Positions 6,253-13,358 of a stretch of DNA of 17,464 nucleotides are shown here, in pieces. The DNA comes from JAJZQD01 sp021847735 (GTDB lineage: Bacteria; Bacillota; Thermincolia; Thermincolales; UBA2595), in assembly GCA_027324025.1 (NCBI GenBank), contig DAHVYW010000130.1, positions 1-17,464 on the forward strand, in the 5' to 3' direction. Position 1 is the first letter of the stretch. Each line of letters begins with the position of its first letter. The notes below the pieces were generated by a model, which saw only the letters and a list, made by a program, of their open reading frames with translations, was not told where the DNA came from and ran no database searches. A program made the translations under genes and the position numbers.

Positions 6253-8355
6253 ATGGGATTAAATTTAGATGCATCTCCCGAGGAACTAAAAATATTTCTG
6301 GAAGAAGTGGAAGAACATTTTCAGACTCTCGAGGAAGACTTAATCCGGCTTGAGAAGGAAGAGGAATTTAACGAGGATCTAATGCAGGAAATTTTCCGGG
6401 CATCACATACACTCAAAGGCTCTTCGGCTACTATTGGACATCATCGTATGGCCAAACTCACCCATGCTATGGAAAATGTTCTGGACAAGCTGCGCAAAAA
6501 GCAGTTGTCTGTTACAAGTAACTTGGTGGATGTTTTATTTGAATGTCTCGACTGCCTTAGGGTTTTAAGAGACGAAATAATCAATGATGAAGAATCAGAT
6601 TTAGACCTGCAGGAGATTTTGGAGAAATTAGGCACCGTCAAGGAACCTGGGGAAATTCCGGCAGCAACTACCGACCAACCGGCAGCGCCCGGTATTTCCT
6701 GTATCTGGGCGGAAACAGATTTTTCTATTGAGTTAACATGGGAGGAGAAAGACACCTTACACAATGCCATTGAACAGAGGCTTCATCCTTATCTCGTCCG
6801 GCTGACTTTCGAGGTTGAGCCAGAGATGCTTGCTGTAAGGGCATTTGTTACAGTGAGGGCTTTTGAAGAGTTGGGCGAAGTGGTCAAATCAAACCCGACC
6901 GAGGAAGAAATAGAAAAAGAACACGTCACCGATACCCTGGTTTTACTCTTGCTGACCAAAGAAGATGAAGCACGGGTCAAAAAACTGGTGGGCGAACTGT
7001 CCAATATAGCCACCTGTCAAATCAAACTCTACAGTCATGATACGACCAAGAGCCACCCCGAATCCGGGGTGCAGCCGCAGGAAGAAGCAGGACCTGAAAC
7101 AAAAATAAAACCGGTCGGAAACGGAGCCAAACCTGGAGAAGCAGCCAAAAATGGCGCCGCTAAAAAGGCCAACCGGACTGTTCGCGTGGATGTTGAACTA
7201 CTGGACAGCCTTATGAACCTGGTGGGCGAGTTGGTAATTGACCGGACTCGCTTATTCCAAATTCTTGGGAACCTTGAAATTAATTATGAAATGGATGAAG
7301 TCTCTCAGGATTTGGGGAGAACCTCGGTGCACATTGCGCGGGTCACTACCCAGCTCCAGGAACAGATTATGAAAGCGCGTATGCTGCCGGTAGAAAACCT
7401 GTTTAATAAGTTCCCGCGGATGGTAAGGGATTTATCCCAAAAGGCGGGTAAGGAAATAGATTTTGTGATGACTGGCCAGGAAACAGAATTAGACCGCTCC
7501 ATCATAGAAGAAATTGGCGACCCCTTGATTCACCTGTTGCGTAATGCCGTGGACCACGGGATTGAACCTCCTGACGCGAGGGAGGCAGGCGGAAAAAACC
7601 GTATTGGGAAGCTAAAACTTCAGGCTTCCCATGAGGAAAACCATATTGTTATAACGATAAATGACGATGGCAGAGGTATAGACGCCGAGACAGTAAAGAA
7701 AAGCGGTGTGAAAAAAGGTCTGATTACCGAAGAGCAGGCTAAGAGGCTTACGGATAAGGAGGCTATCAACTTAATCTTTTTGTCCGGATTAAGCACGGTT
7801 GCAAACGTTACTGATGTTTCAGGCCGTGGTGTCGGAATGGATGTGGTCAGGAATAATATCGAAAAAATTAACGGCGCTATAGAAATTAACTCGGTAGTTG
7901 GCCAGGGTACGGAATTCAAAATAAAGCTGCCTCTGACCCTTGCTATTATCAGGGCCTTGCTGGTTTCAATAGAAAAGTCGGTATACGCCATACCACTCTC
8001 CACAGTAACAGAAACGATCCGGATGCAGAAAGACCAAATAGAATTTGTTAACAACCGGGAAGTAATAGTGGTTAGAGGTAAGGTGCTGCCATTATTAAGA
8101 CTTAAAAGAGTATTCACCGGTATCAACTTTACCGACGAGGAAAGGGAAAAACTGTTTGTGGTAGTTGTCAACCTGGCAGGCCAACAGATAGGGTTCGTCG
8201 TTGATTCCCTGGTAGGTGAACAGGAAATAGTTATTAAGAGCTTGGGTAAATACATAGGTGATGTACAGGGGATTTCCGGAGCGACAATTCTTGGTGATGG
8301 CAATGTGGCTTTGATCGTGGACGTGTCCAACCTAATTAAAAAGATCGCCTCTTAA
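6253..8355 (+). CDS. cheA: Chemotaxis histidine kinase CheA
   Basis: A 700-residue cytoplasmic histidine kinase of full length with the usual five domains. The P1 Hpt domain (1-125) carries the phosphorylated His52 in ASHTLKGSS. A P2-like CheY/CheB-binding domain spans about 155-262, then an Ala/Gly/Lys/Pro linker (265-305). The P3 dimerisation helices (308-385) include DSLMNLVGELVIDR. The P4 ATPase domain (about 386-560) has the N box HLLRNAVDHGIE (428-439), G1 DDGRGID (471-477) and G2 GRGVGMDVV (524-532). P5, the CheW-like domain (562-700), completes it. AAAGGAGG precedes the ATG. It phosphorylates the CheY and CheB encoded directly downstream. Confidence 0.97.
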   Translation: MGLNLDASPEELKIFLEEVEEHFQTLEEDLIRLEKEEEFNEDLMQEIFRASHTLKGSSATIGHHRMAKLTHAMENVLDKLRKKQLSVTSNLVDVLFECLDCLRVLRDEIINDEESDLDLQEILEKLGTVKEPGEIPAATTDQPAAPGISCIWAETDFSIELTWEEKDTLHNAIEQRLHPYLVRLTFEVEPEMLAVRAFVTVRAFEELGEVVKSNPTEEEIEKEHVTDTLVLLLLTKEDEARVKKLVGELSNIATCQIKLYSHDTTKSHPESGVQPQEEAGPETKIKPVGNGAKPGEAAKNGAAKKANRTVRVDVELLDSLMNLVGELVIDRTRLFQILGNLEINYEMDEVSQDLGRTSVHIARVTTQLQEQIMKARMLPVENLFNKFPRMVRDLSQKAGKEIDFVMTGQETELDRSIIEEIGDPLIHLLRNAVDHGIEPPDAREAGGKNRIGKLKLQASHEENHIVITINDDGRGIDAETVKKSGVKKGLITEEQAKRLTDKEAINLIFLSGLSTVANVTDVSGRGVGMDVVRNNIEKINGAIEINSVVGQGTEFKIKLPLTLAIIRALLVSIEKSVYAIPLSTVTETIRMQKDQIEFVNNREVIVVRGKVLPLLRLKRVFTGINFTDEEREKLFVVVVNLAGQQIGFVVDSLVGEQEIVIKSLGKYIGDVQGISGATILGDGNVALIVDVSNLIKKIAS

Positions 8356-8385
8356 TAGCTAAAAGGTTGTGAAAGGAGTGTCAAG

Positions 8386-8742
8386 ATGCCTAAAGTGTTG
8401 CTGGTTGATGATGCAGCCTTTATGAGGATGCGCTGTGCGAAATTGTTAACGGAAAACGGGTACTCCGTAGATGAAGCGGAAAACGGACAGGAAGCAATAG
8501 AAAAGTACCAATCAATCAAGCCGGACCTAGTATTAATGGATATCACCATGCCTGTTATGGACGGGCTGACTGCAGTAACTGAAATCAAAAAAATTGATCC
8601 CAGTGCCAAAATTGTTATGTGTAGTGCGTTAGGCCAGCAAAATACCGTTATGACGGCAATCAAAGCCGGTGCCAAAGACTTTATTGTTAAACCATACCAG
8701 CCCGATAAGATTTTAACCACAATTAAGAGGTTTATAGATTAG
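8386..8742 (+). CDS. cheY: Chemotaxis response regulator CheY
   Basis: A 118-residue stand-alone receiver domain. The acidic pocket Asp8-Asp9 (LVDDA), the phosphoacceptor Asp52 (LVLMDITMP), the switch residue Ser80 (MCSALGQ) and Lys102 (VKPY) are all present. Phosphorylated by CheA, it should bind the flagellar switch. There is no output domain. GAAAGGAGTG precedes the ATG. Ser at 80 in place of the more common Thr is frequent in Gram-positive CheY proteins. It sits between cheA and cheB with 30-bp spacers, so it is part of one transcript. Confidence 0.95.
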   Translation: MPKVLLVDDAAFMRMRCAKLLTENGYSVDEAENGQEAIEKYQSIKPDLVLMDITMPVMDGLTAVTEIKKIDPSAKIVMCSALGQQNTVMTAIKAGAKDFIVKPYQPDKILTTIKRFID

Positions 8743-8774
8743 ACAAAAGTTCCAGCTTAGCGGGAGGAACAGTA

Positions 8775-9824
8775 ATGGCAAAAAAGATTGATGTCCTTGT
8801 CGTAGATGACTCCGCGTATATGCGCAAGGTAATCTCAAATTTATTACAGTCTGACGAAGATATTTTTGTTGTTGATACTGCCCGAGACGGTTTGGATGCA
8901 ATTGAGAAAGTTAAACAATGGAGGCCCGCTGTAGTTACTCTGGACGTAGAGATGCCAAGACTTGACGGTTTAGGGGCGCTGGAACGGATTATGAGAGAGT
9001 GCCCGACACCGGTTGTGATGTTGAGCAGCTTGACCCTCGAAGGCAACGAAACTACAATTAAGGCCTTAACTATGGGGGCGGTTGACTTTGTTCCGAAACC
9101 GTCGGGTGCCATTTCTCTTGACATTCACCAGGTAAGGGAAGAATTGATTACCAAAATTAAGGTTGCGGCTAGAGCATCCATTTCAAATCTACACGGCCCT
9201 CTTACCCTCAAAATGACAAAGCCTTTTAGTGCCCCCGTTTCTTCACTTCCGGGCCATGCACCAAAAAAGCTGGTTATTATTGGATGTTCAACGGGTGGGC
9301 CCAATGCATTGCAACAGGTTATCCCGCGATTACCCGGTGACTTACCGGCCGCTGTACTGGTGGTGCAGCACATGCCGCCGGGTTTTACAAACTCTCTTGC
9401 CAAGAGGCTTAATGAAACTTCCCAGTTGGAGGTATGTGAAGCCAAGGAAGGGGATGTCCTGCAAACCGGAAAAGTCTATGTCGCTCCTGGCGCTTATCAC
9501 ATGGGTCTGCTTTCAAAGACAGTTATTGGTTTGAATCAAGACCCTCCTGTCCATAGCGTAAGGCCCGCGGCAGATGTCACTTTTGAATCGGCGGTAAAAT
9601 ATTACGGGTCTCAAATTGTGGGAGTAATTCTAACCGGTATGGGTTACGATGGCTCAAAAGGTATGGCCTCTGTAAAAAAAATGGGTGGGAAAACCGTAGC
9701 CCAGGACGAAGCAACTTGTGTAGTATATGGGATGCCAAGGGTTGTGGTGGAAATGGGAAAGGCGGACAAAGTTCTGCCTATCCAGCAAATTGCAGATGAA
9801 ATAGTTCACATGTTAACATCCTAA
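8775..9824 (+). CDS. cheB: Receptor methylesterase CheB
   Basis: A 349-residue two-domain protein-glutamate methylesterase/deamidase acting on receptor glutamates. The receiver domain (5-125) has Asp11-Asp12, phosphoacceptor Asp57 (TLDVEMPRLDG) and Lys108 (PKPSG). After a linker of about 35 residues, the catalytic domain (165-349) has the triad Ser172 (GCSTGGP), His199 (VQHMPPGFT) and Asp292 (TGMGYDG). GCGGGAGGAA precedes the ATG. The partner methyltransferase CheR is not encoded in this window and must lie elsewhere if the adaptation system is complete. Confidence 0.96.
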   Translation: MAKKIDVLVVDDSAYMRKVISNLLQSDEDIFVVDTARDGLDAIEKVKQWRPAVVTLDVEMPRLDGLGALERIMRECPTPVVMLSSLTLEGNETTIKALTMGAVDFVPKPSGAISLDIHQVREELITKIKVAARASISNLHGPLTLKMTKPFSAPVSSLPGHAPKKLVIIGCSTGGPNALQQVIPRLPGDLPAAVLVVQHMPPGFTNSLAKRLNETSQLEVCEAKEGDVLQTGKVYVAPGAYHMGLLSKTVIGLNQDPPVHSVRPAADVTFESAVKYYGSQIVGVILTGMGYDGSKGMASVKKMGGKTVAQDEATCVVYGMPRVVVEMGKADKVLPIQQIADEIVHMLTS

Positions 9825-9852
9825 CTTCGGCGCACTTGAAAGGATGAGGTCG

Positions 9853-10329
9853 TTGAAAGCTGAATTTATAAACCCCTTTATTCTTGCAACAACAGAAGTA
9901 TTAAGCCAGGAAATGGGCAGGTCTTTAGTAATTGACAAGGGCCCCTTGGCACTTCAGGAATCATATTACACTTCCATGGACGTTACAGTTATGATTGGCG
10001 TGACGGGTGCTGTTCAGGGTATTGTAATGTATGGACTCACCGAACGTACAGCTAAGAACATAGTTTCGGGAATTCTCAGGCAGCCTGTCCCGATTATGGA
10101 TAAAATGGTGGAGTCGGCTATAGCTGAAATGGGCAATGTTATCACAGGACTAGCGAGTAGGGGACTGGAAAACGCAGGTTACCCGTGTACCCTTGCTCCA
10201 CCGACAGTGATTACCGGTCGTGGGGTAATGATTTCTACTATAAATATTAAACGTCTTCAAATACCTCTGGCGACAGAGTTTGGTGATATTGAAATCAGTG
10301 TTGCCCTAAGGGAAGTCAGGGCACGATAA
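9853..10329 (+). CDS. cheX: CheX-type CheY-phosphate phosphatase
   Basis: A 158-residue CheC/FliY/CheX-family protein that dephosphorylates CheY-P to end the signal. CheX has one ExxN active site, seen here as Glu92 and Asn95 in SAIAEMGNVI, with the PPTVITGRG strand (116-124) typical of CheX. I prefer the TTG at 9853, which gives MKAEFINPF and leaves AAGGATGAGG upstream as the ribosome site. The ATG at 9844 would directly abut the purine-rich site and adds three residues. It follows cheB by 28 bp. As no CheC or CheD appears, CheX is probably the main phosphatase here. Confidence 0.92.
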   Translation: MKAEFINPFILATTEVLSQEMGRSLVIDKGPLALQESYYTSMDVTVMIGVTGAVQGIVMYGLTERTAKNIVSGILRQPVPIMDKMVESAIAEMGNVITGLASRGLENAGYPCTLAPPTVITGRGVMISTINIKRLQIPLATEFGDIEISVALREVRAR

Positions 10330-10349
10330 TATTTTGATGGGGGAATCCT

Positions 10350-10820
10350 GTGAAGCAGAAGGCGCTTGTTGTCGGAATCGGCAACCAACTAAGGCAAGAC
10401 GACGGTCTTGGGCCATATTGTGTAGATTTAATGAAAGAAACCCGAAGCCGGGTAAAAGATAAGCTGGTGGACTACTTGGTAGTCCACCAGCTTGATGTTA
10501 TCCATAGCGAAATTTTTGCGAAGTACCAATTTATCATTTTCATTGACGCGGATGCCCAAAAAGGACCCGACCCGTTTAGGGTCGAGGAGATTACCCCGGA
10601 GCCAAAATCCAGGGCGTTTACCACCCACATTGGATCAAGCTCTGATATTCTGTCTCTCACGAAAAGTCTTTACGGGGTCGTGCCCAAGGCATACCTGGTA
10701 GCTGTAAGAGGGTCATCGTTTGAAGCAGGGGACAGTCTTTCCCTCACAGCCATTAAGAATGCCAAAAAGGCATTGGTGTTTATCGAGGAGTTAACCCACC
10801 AATTTTTTCCACTTGAATGA
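10350..10820 (+). CDS. [NiFe]-hydrogenase maturation endopeptidase (HycI/HyaD family)
   Basis: A 156-residue protease that, in its family, clips the C-terminal tail of a [NiFe]-hydrogenase large subunit once nickel is inserted. The family signature GIGNQLRQDDGLG (9-21) is present, with likely nickel-sensing residues Asp17/Asp18, Asp66 (FIDAD) and His93 (TTHIGSS). It starts with GTG after GGGGGAA. Its natural substrate is probably the convergent MvhA, whose tail follows DPCLSCATH. Unusually, it sits 20 bp behind cheX in the chemotaxis operon rather than with the hydrogenase genes. Its last 30 bp overlap the convergent 80-aa gene, and a 15-bp perfect palindrome (10461-10493) lies within its coding sequence. 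Confidence 0.92.
   Translation: MKQKALVVGIGNQLRQDDGLGPYCVDLMKETRSRVKDKLVDYLVVHQLDVIHSEIFAKYQFIIFIDADAQKGPDPFRVEEITPEPKSRAFTTHIGSSSDILSLTKSLYGVVPKAYLVAVRGSSFEAGDSLSLTAIKNAKKALVFIEELTHQFFPLE
10440..10493 (-). terminator. Probable terminator of the hydrogenase operon, inside the endopeptidase gene
   Basis: AAGCTGGTGGACTAC (10461-10475) pairs perfectly with 10479-10493 around a three-base loop. Read on the minus strand this 15-bp stem is followed by ATCTTTT, then by a second 5-bp hairpin (10440-10453) and TTCTTT. On the plus strand no T-run follows, so the polarity suits transcripts arriving from the hydrogenase operon, about 300 bp beyond its last stop. The T-tract is modest. Confidence 0.5.
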
Positions 10821-11033
10821 CCTTTCTTTTGTTCCTGCGGCTCCCAGCATGCTCTGCACCCGATTATCACCACAAACAGAATCCACCAGATCAGAGAAGT
10901 TTTGTTTAGACATTCCGATTAGGGGCGCGTTTGCTTTTGTCCTGGCTATCGCGATAATAGATGCCGCGAGAGTATTGCCGAAGGTTGATTCCAGGTCTTT
11001 TTTTACCTCCTGCACAGCACCTGAAATATCCAT
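10791..11033 (-). CDS. 80-aa protein of unknown function, last gene of the hydrogenase operon
   Basis: I do not recognise this protein. It has 80 residues, is soluble, and is predicted mostly helical (MDISGAVQEVKKDLE, then TLAASIIAIARTKA), with one cysteine (Cys54, DSVCGDN) and a basic C-terminus (KWKKLVG). It is well supported as a gene: its ATG overlaps the mvhA stop (TAATG), and AGGAGGGA lies six to seven bases upstream inside the end of mvhA, so translation is coupled to the large subunit. Its 3' end overlaps the convergent endopeptidase gene by 30 bp. Its position suggests a hydrogenase accessory or regulatory role, which is inference. The overlapping plus-strand frame has no comparable ribosome site. 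Confidence 0.7.
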   Translation of the reverse strand: MDISGAVQEVKKDLESTFGNTLAASIIAIARTKANAPLIGMSKQNFSDLVDSVCGDNRVQSMLGAAGTKERSFKWKKLVG

Positions 11034-12457
11034 TAACCATCCCTCCTAACAGTCTTGGCAATTTCACCACCCGAAGTAACGATTTGTACTTCCAATGGCA
11101 TTTTTCCCATTTGGTGTGTCGCGCAAGACAGACAGGGGTCATAACATCTAATAGCCATTTCAACTTGATTGAGTAGAGATTCCTCTACTCTGTTATTTTT
11201 TAGGACCATTTTGGCAACTTCATTAACAGCCCTGTCCATTGAAGAATAGTTGTGGGCGGTGGAAACGATGATATTGACCTTTTCGAGTTTGCCCAGGTCG
11301 TCCGCCTTATAATGGTGGATTAAAGTTCCCCTGGGGGCTTCAATTACGCCTACCCCTTCACCGGCTTGTCTGGCTACGGGTACCCGAACATCTTTGCAGA
11401 CAATATCATCATTTTGCAGCAACTCCTGTGCCCATTCAATTGCATAGAGCAATTCAATTATCCTGGCATAGTGATAATACAGGCTGTCCTCAACCGGTTT
11501 TCCGCCGTTCAACTGCTTAAATTCTTTCAATTCCGCATTTGCCAGGGGAGTGGAAATCCGCTCAGCAATATTGAGCCTGCCCAGCGGTGCAACCCTATAA
11601 ACGCCATTGGGCCAACCAGATTTCTTGTGATAGGGGAATTTTAGATAGGTCCAGTCTTCGGTATGCTCAGCAATGTGGTTGAGATAATCCTTGGGGTCAA
11701 AGTCTTCGATTATCCCGCCGTTTTCATCTATCAGCCGCAAGGTACCGTCGTATAGTTCCAAGGCTCCGTCGTTGACCAGGCCCATATATTTGGTCTTAAA
11801 TGAGGCAAAGGTTGGTATCAGGTCACGGTATTTCTCGTTGACGCCCTTTACAGCCCCTAGGGCCAGCTTGGCAAGTTCCAGGGCCTCCGCCATCTCCTTA
11901 ATCATTATAAATCTGCTCTCATGAGAAAGGGCTTTGCTCATGCCTCCGGGGATAGCAGACACCGGGTGAATAGAGCGCCCGCCAACCTTTTCTATGGAGG
12001 ACTGGCCAATTTGCCTCAGCCGGATAGCTTTTTTGCCCAGGTCTGGATTAGCGTTTAAAACCCCTATGACATTCCGTTGTTCCGGCGGAGCATCAAGGCC
12101 AAAAAGCAGGTCGGGGGCTGCCAGATAAAAGAAATGCAGGGCATGGGAATGAATCATCTGGCACATATGCATTAATTCCCTAAGCATTTTGGCAGTTGGC
12201 GGAATGTCCACCCCAAAAAGGTCATCGCAGGCCTTTGCTGATGCAAGGTGATGGCTAACAGGACAGATCCCGCAAATTCGGGTGGTAATTACCGGCATTT
12301 CCCATGCCATCCGGCCTTCGCAGAACTTCTCAAAACCCCGGAATTCCTGGATGTAAAAATGGGATTCGGTCACGTTGCCGTTATCGTCAAGCTGGATGGT
12401 AACCTTACCATGACCTTCAACTTTGGTAACGGGGTCAATAGTAATAGTTCTAGCCAT
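11033..12457 (-). CDS. mvhA: Mvh-type (group 3c-like) [NiFe]-hydrogenase large subunit
   Basis: A 474-residue catalytic subunit that binds the Ni-Fe(CN)2CO centre and splits or forms H2 in the cytoplasm. The L1 motif RICGICPVSHH supplies Cys62 and Cys65, and the L2 motif DPCLSCATH supplies Cys442 and Cys445. Internal segments such as HSHALHFFYLAAPD and GGRSIHPVSAIPGGMSK are typical of MvhA rather than of membrane-bound uptake hydrogenases. Twenty-six residues follow His448 and form the tail expected to be removed by the neighbouring endopeptidase. I start it at the ATG at 12457 because AAAGGAG lies nine bases upstream; the ATG at 12466 directly abuts that site. It overlaps mvhG by 8 bp. Confidence 0.95.
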   Translation of the reverse strand: MARTITIDPVTKVEGHGKVTIQLDDNGNVTESHFYIQEFRGFEKFCEGRMAWEMPVITTRICGICPVSHHLASAKACDDLFGVDIPPTAKMLRELMHMCQMIHSHALHFFYLAAPDLLFGLDAPPEQRNVIGVLNANPDLGKKAIRLRQIGQSSIEKVGGRSIHPVSAIPGGMSKALSHESRFIMIKEMAEALELAKLALGAVKGVNEKYRDLIPTFASFKTKYMGLVNDGALELYDGTLRLIDENGGIIEDFDPKDYLNHIAEHTEDWTYLKFPYHKKSGWPNGVYRVAPLGRLNIAERISTPLANAELKEFKQLNGGKPVEDSLYYHYARIIELLYAIEWAQELLQNDDIVCKDVRVPVARQAGEGVGVIEAPRGTLIHHYKADDLGKLEKVNIIVSTAHNYSSMDRAVNEVAKMVLKNNRVEESLLNQVEMAIRCYDPCLSCATHQMGKMPLEVQIVTSGGEIAKTVRRDG

Positions 12458-13358
12458 TCTTACCATCTCCTTTCTTTATATTGGTGGGGACTATGGAGAC
12501 GGGTAAAGAATAACGGTAGCCGGTACCAACCATGTCTTCCATAAACATAAGGCCGCCGGCCGGCAGAACTGACCCCAGGGCATTAATAATTTTGGCCCCC
12601 TGCTCCAGCGCACCGGGTGTTGGCCCCATACAACCGCGGCAGGGCATGTTTCCTTTCATACAGCGGGCATGGCATCCTTCCCGTGTTGCCGGGCCCATAC
12701 ATAGAACGCCCTGCTCAAGGAAGCATTTGTCGGGATCAATGGTTTCCAGTTCCATGACCGACACTACGGAATCAGTAAGAAATTCTCTCTTTGGCGACAG
12801 CATTTCCCGGTGTTCACGCCCACATTCGTCACAGAGGCTCTTCTTGGGTAGAGCGGGTTCCTCCCCTTTGACAAGGGCGAATAATACGTCTTTGATCATA
12901 GAGGGTAGGGGAGGGCATCCCGGGATATAGTAGTCCACCTTGACGTAACTGTGAATAGGTTTGACGTTATCTAAAAATTCCGGAATGCTAGACGAACCGG
13001 GCACCTTCCCATCGATGACACTGGGTGCTTCCACGTAAGCAGTGTTTAATAACTCCTGGCGCTCAAATATATTCCTAATACCGGATATACCGCCAAAGCA
13101 GGCACAGGTTCCCAGAGCAATAAGGATTTTAGATTTTTCCCGGATTTTCTTTAAAACGGTAATATTATGACTGTTGGAAACACAGCCCTCAACAATTCCC
13201 ACCGTTACCTCGGGGATTTCCTTGATGTCCTGGATAGGTGAAGCTTTGAGGTCAACGGCATCCAACAAGTCAAGAAGTTCTTCATTAAGGTCGAGGAGAG
13301 AAATATGACATCCAGAACAACCCTGAAGCCAGACGGATGCTGCAGTTACCTTCGACAT
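12450..13358 (-). CDS. mvhG: Mvh-type [NiFe]-hydrogenase small subunit
   Basis: A 302-residue electron-transfer subunit that carries electrons from the Ni-Fe site through Fe-S clusters. The proximal [4Fe-4S] ligands are Cys14 and Cys17 (LQGCSGCH), Cys85 (GTCACFGG) and Cys148 (PGCPP). Eight further cysteines (176, 179, 212, 220, 229, 233, 240, 243) can hold two more clusters. There is no twin-arginine signal peptide, so the enzyme is cytoplasmic, as expected for group 3 hydrogenases. GGAGGTGG precedes the ATG, and the start overlaps the stop of the upstream gene (TAATG). The downstream large subunit begins inside its last codons. Confidence 0.95.
   Translation of the reverse strand: MSKVTAASVWLQGCSGCHISLLDLNEELLDLLDAVDLKASPIQDIKEIPEVTVGIVEGCVSNSHNITVLKKIREKSKILIALGTCACFGGISGIRNIFERQELLNTAYVEAPSVIDGKVPGSSSIPEFLDNVKPIHSYVKVDYYIPGCPPLPSMIKDVLFALVKGEEPALPKKSLCDECGREHREMLSPKREFLTDSVVSVMELETIDPDKCFLEQGVLCMGPATREGCHARCMKGNMPCRGCMGPTPGALEQGAKIINALGSVLPAGGLMFMEDMVGTGYRYSLPVSIVPTNIKKGDGKNG

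Noticed and set aside
7620..8330. 236-codon open frame on the minus strand
   Set aside because: It lies wholly within cheA and has no recognisable domain; cheA is unambiguous.
10461..10493. 15-bp palindrome as a plus-strand terminator
   Set aside because: On the plus strand it is followed by GATGTTA and lies in the middle of an intact gene; only the minus-strand reading has a T-rich tail.
10813..11049. 78-codon plus-strand frame opposite the 80-aa gene
   Set aside because: The minus-strand frame has a consensus ribosome site and a TAATG overlap with mvhA; the plus-strand frame has neither.
12458..12466. Upstream ATG of mvhA at 12466
   Set aside because: It directly abuts the AAAGGAG ribosome site, leaving no spacer; the ATG at 12457 has nine bases.
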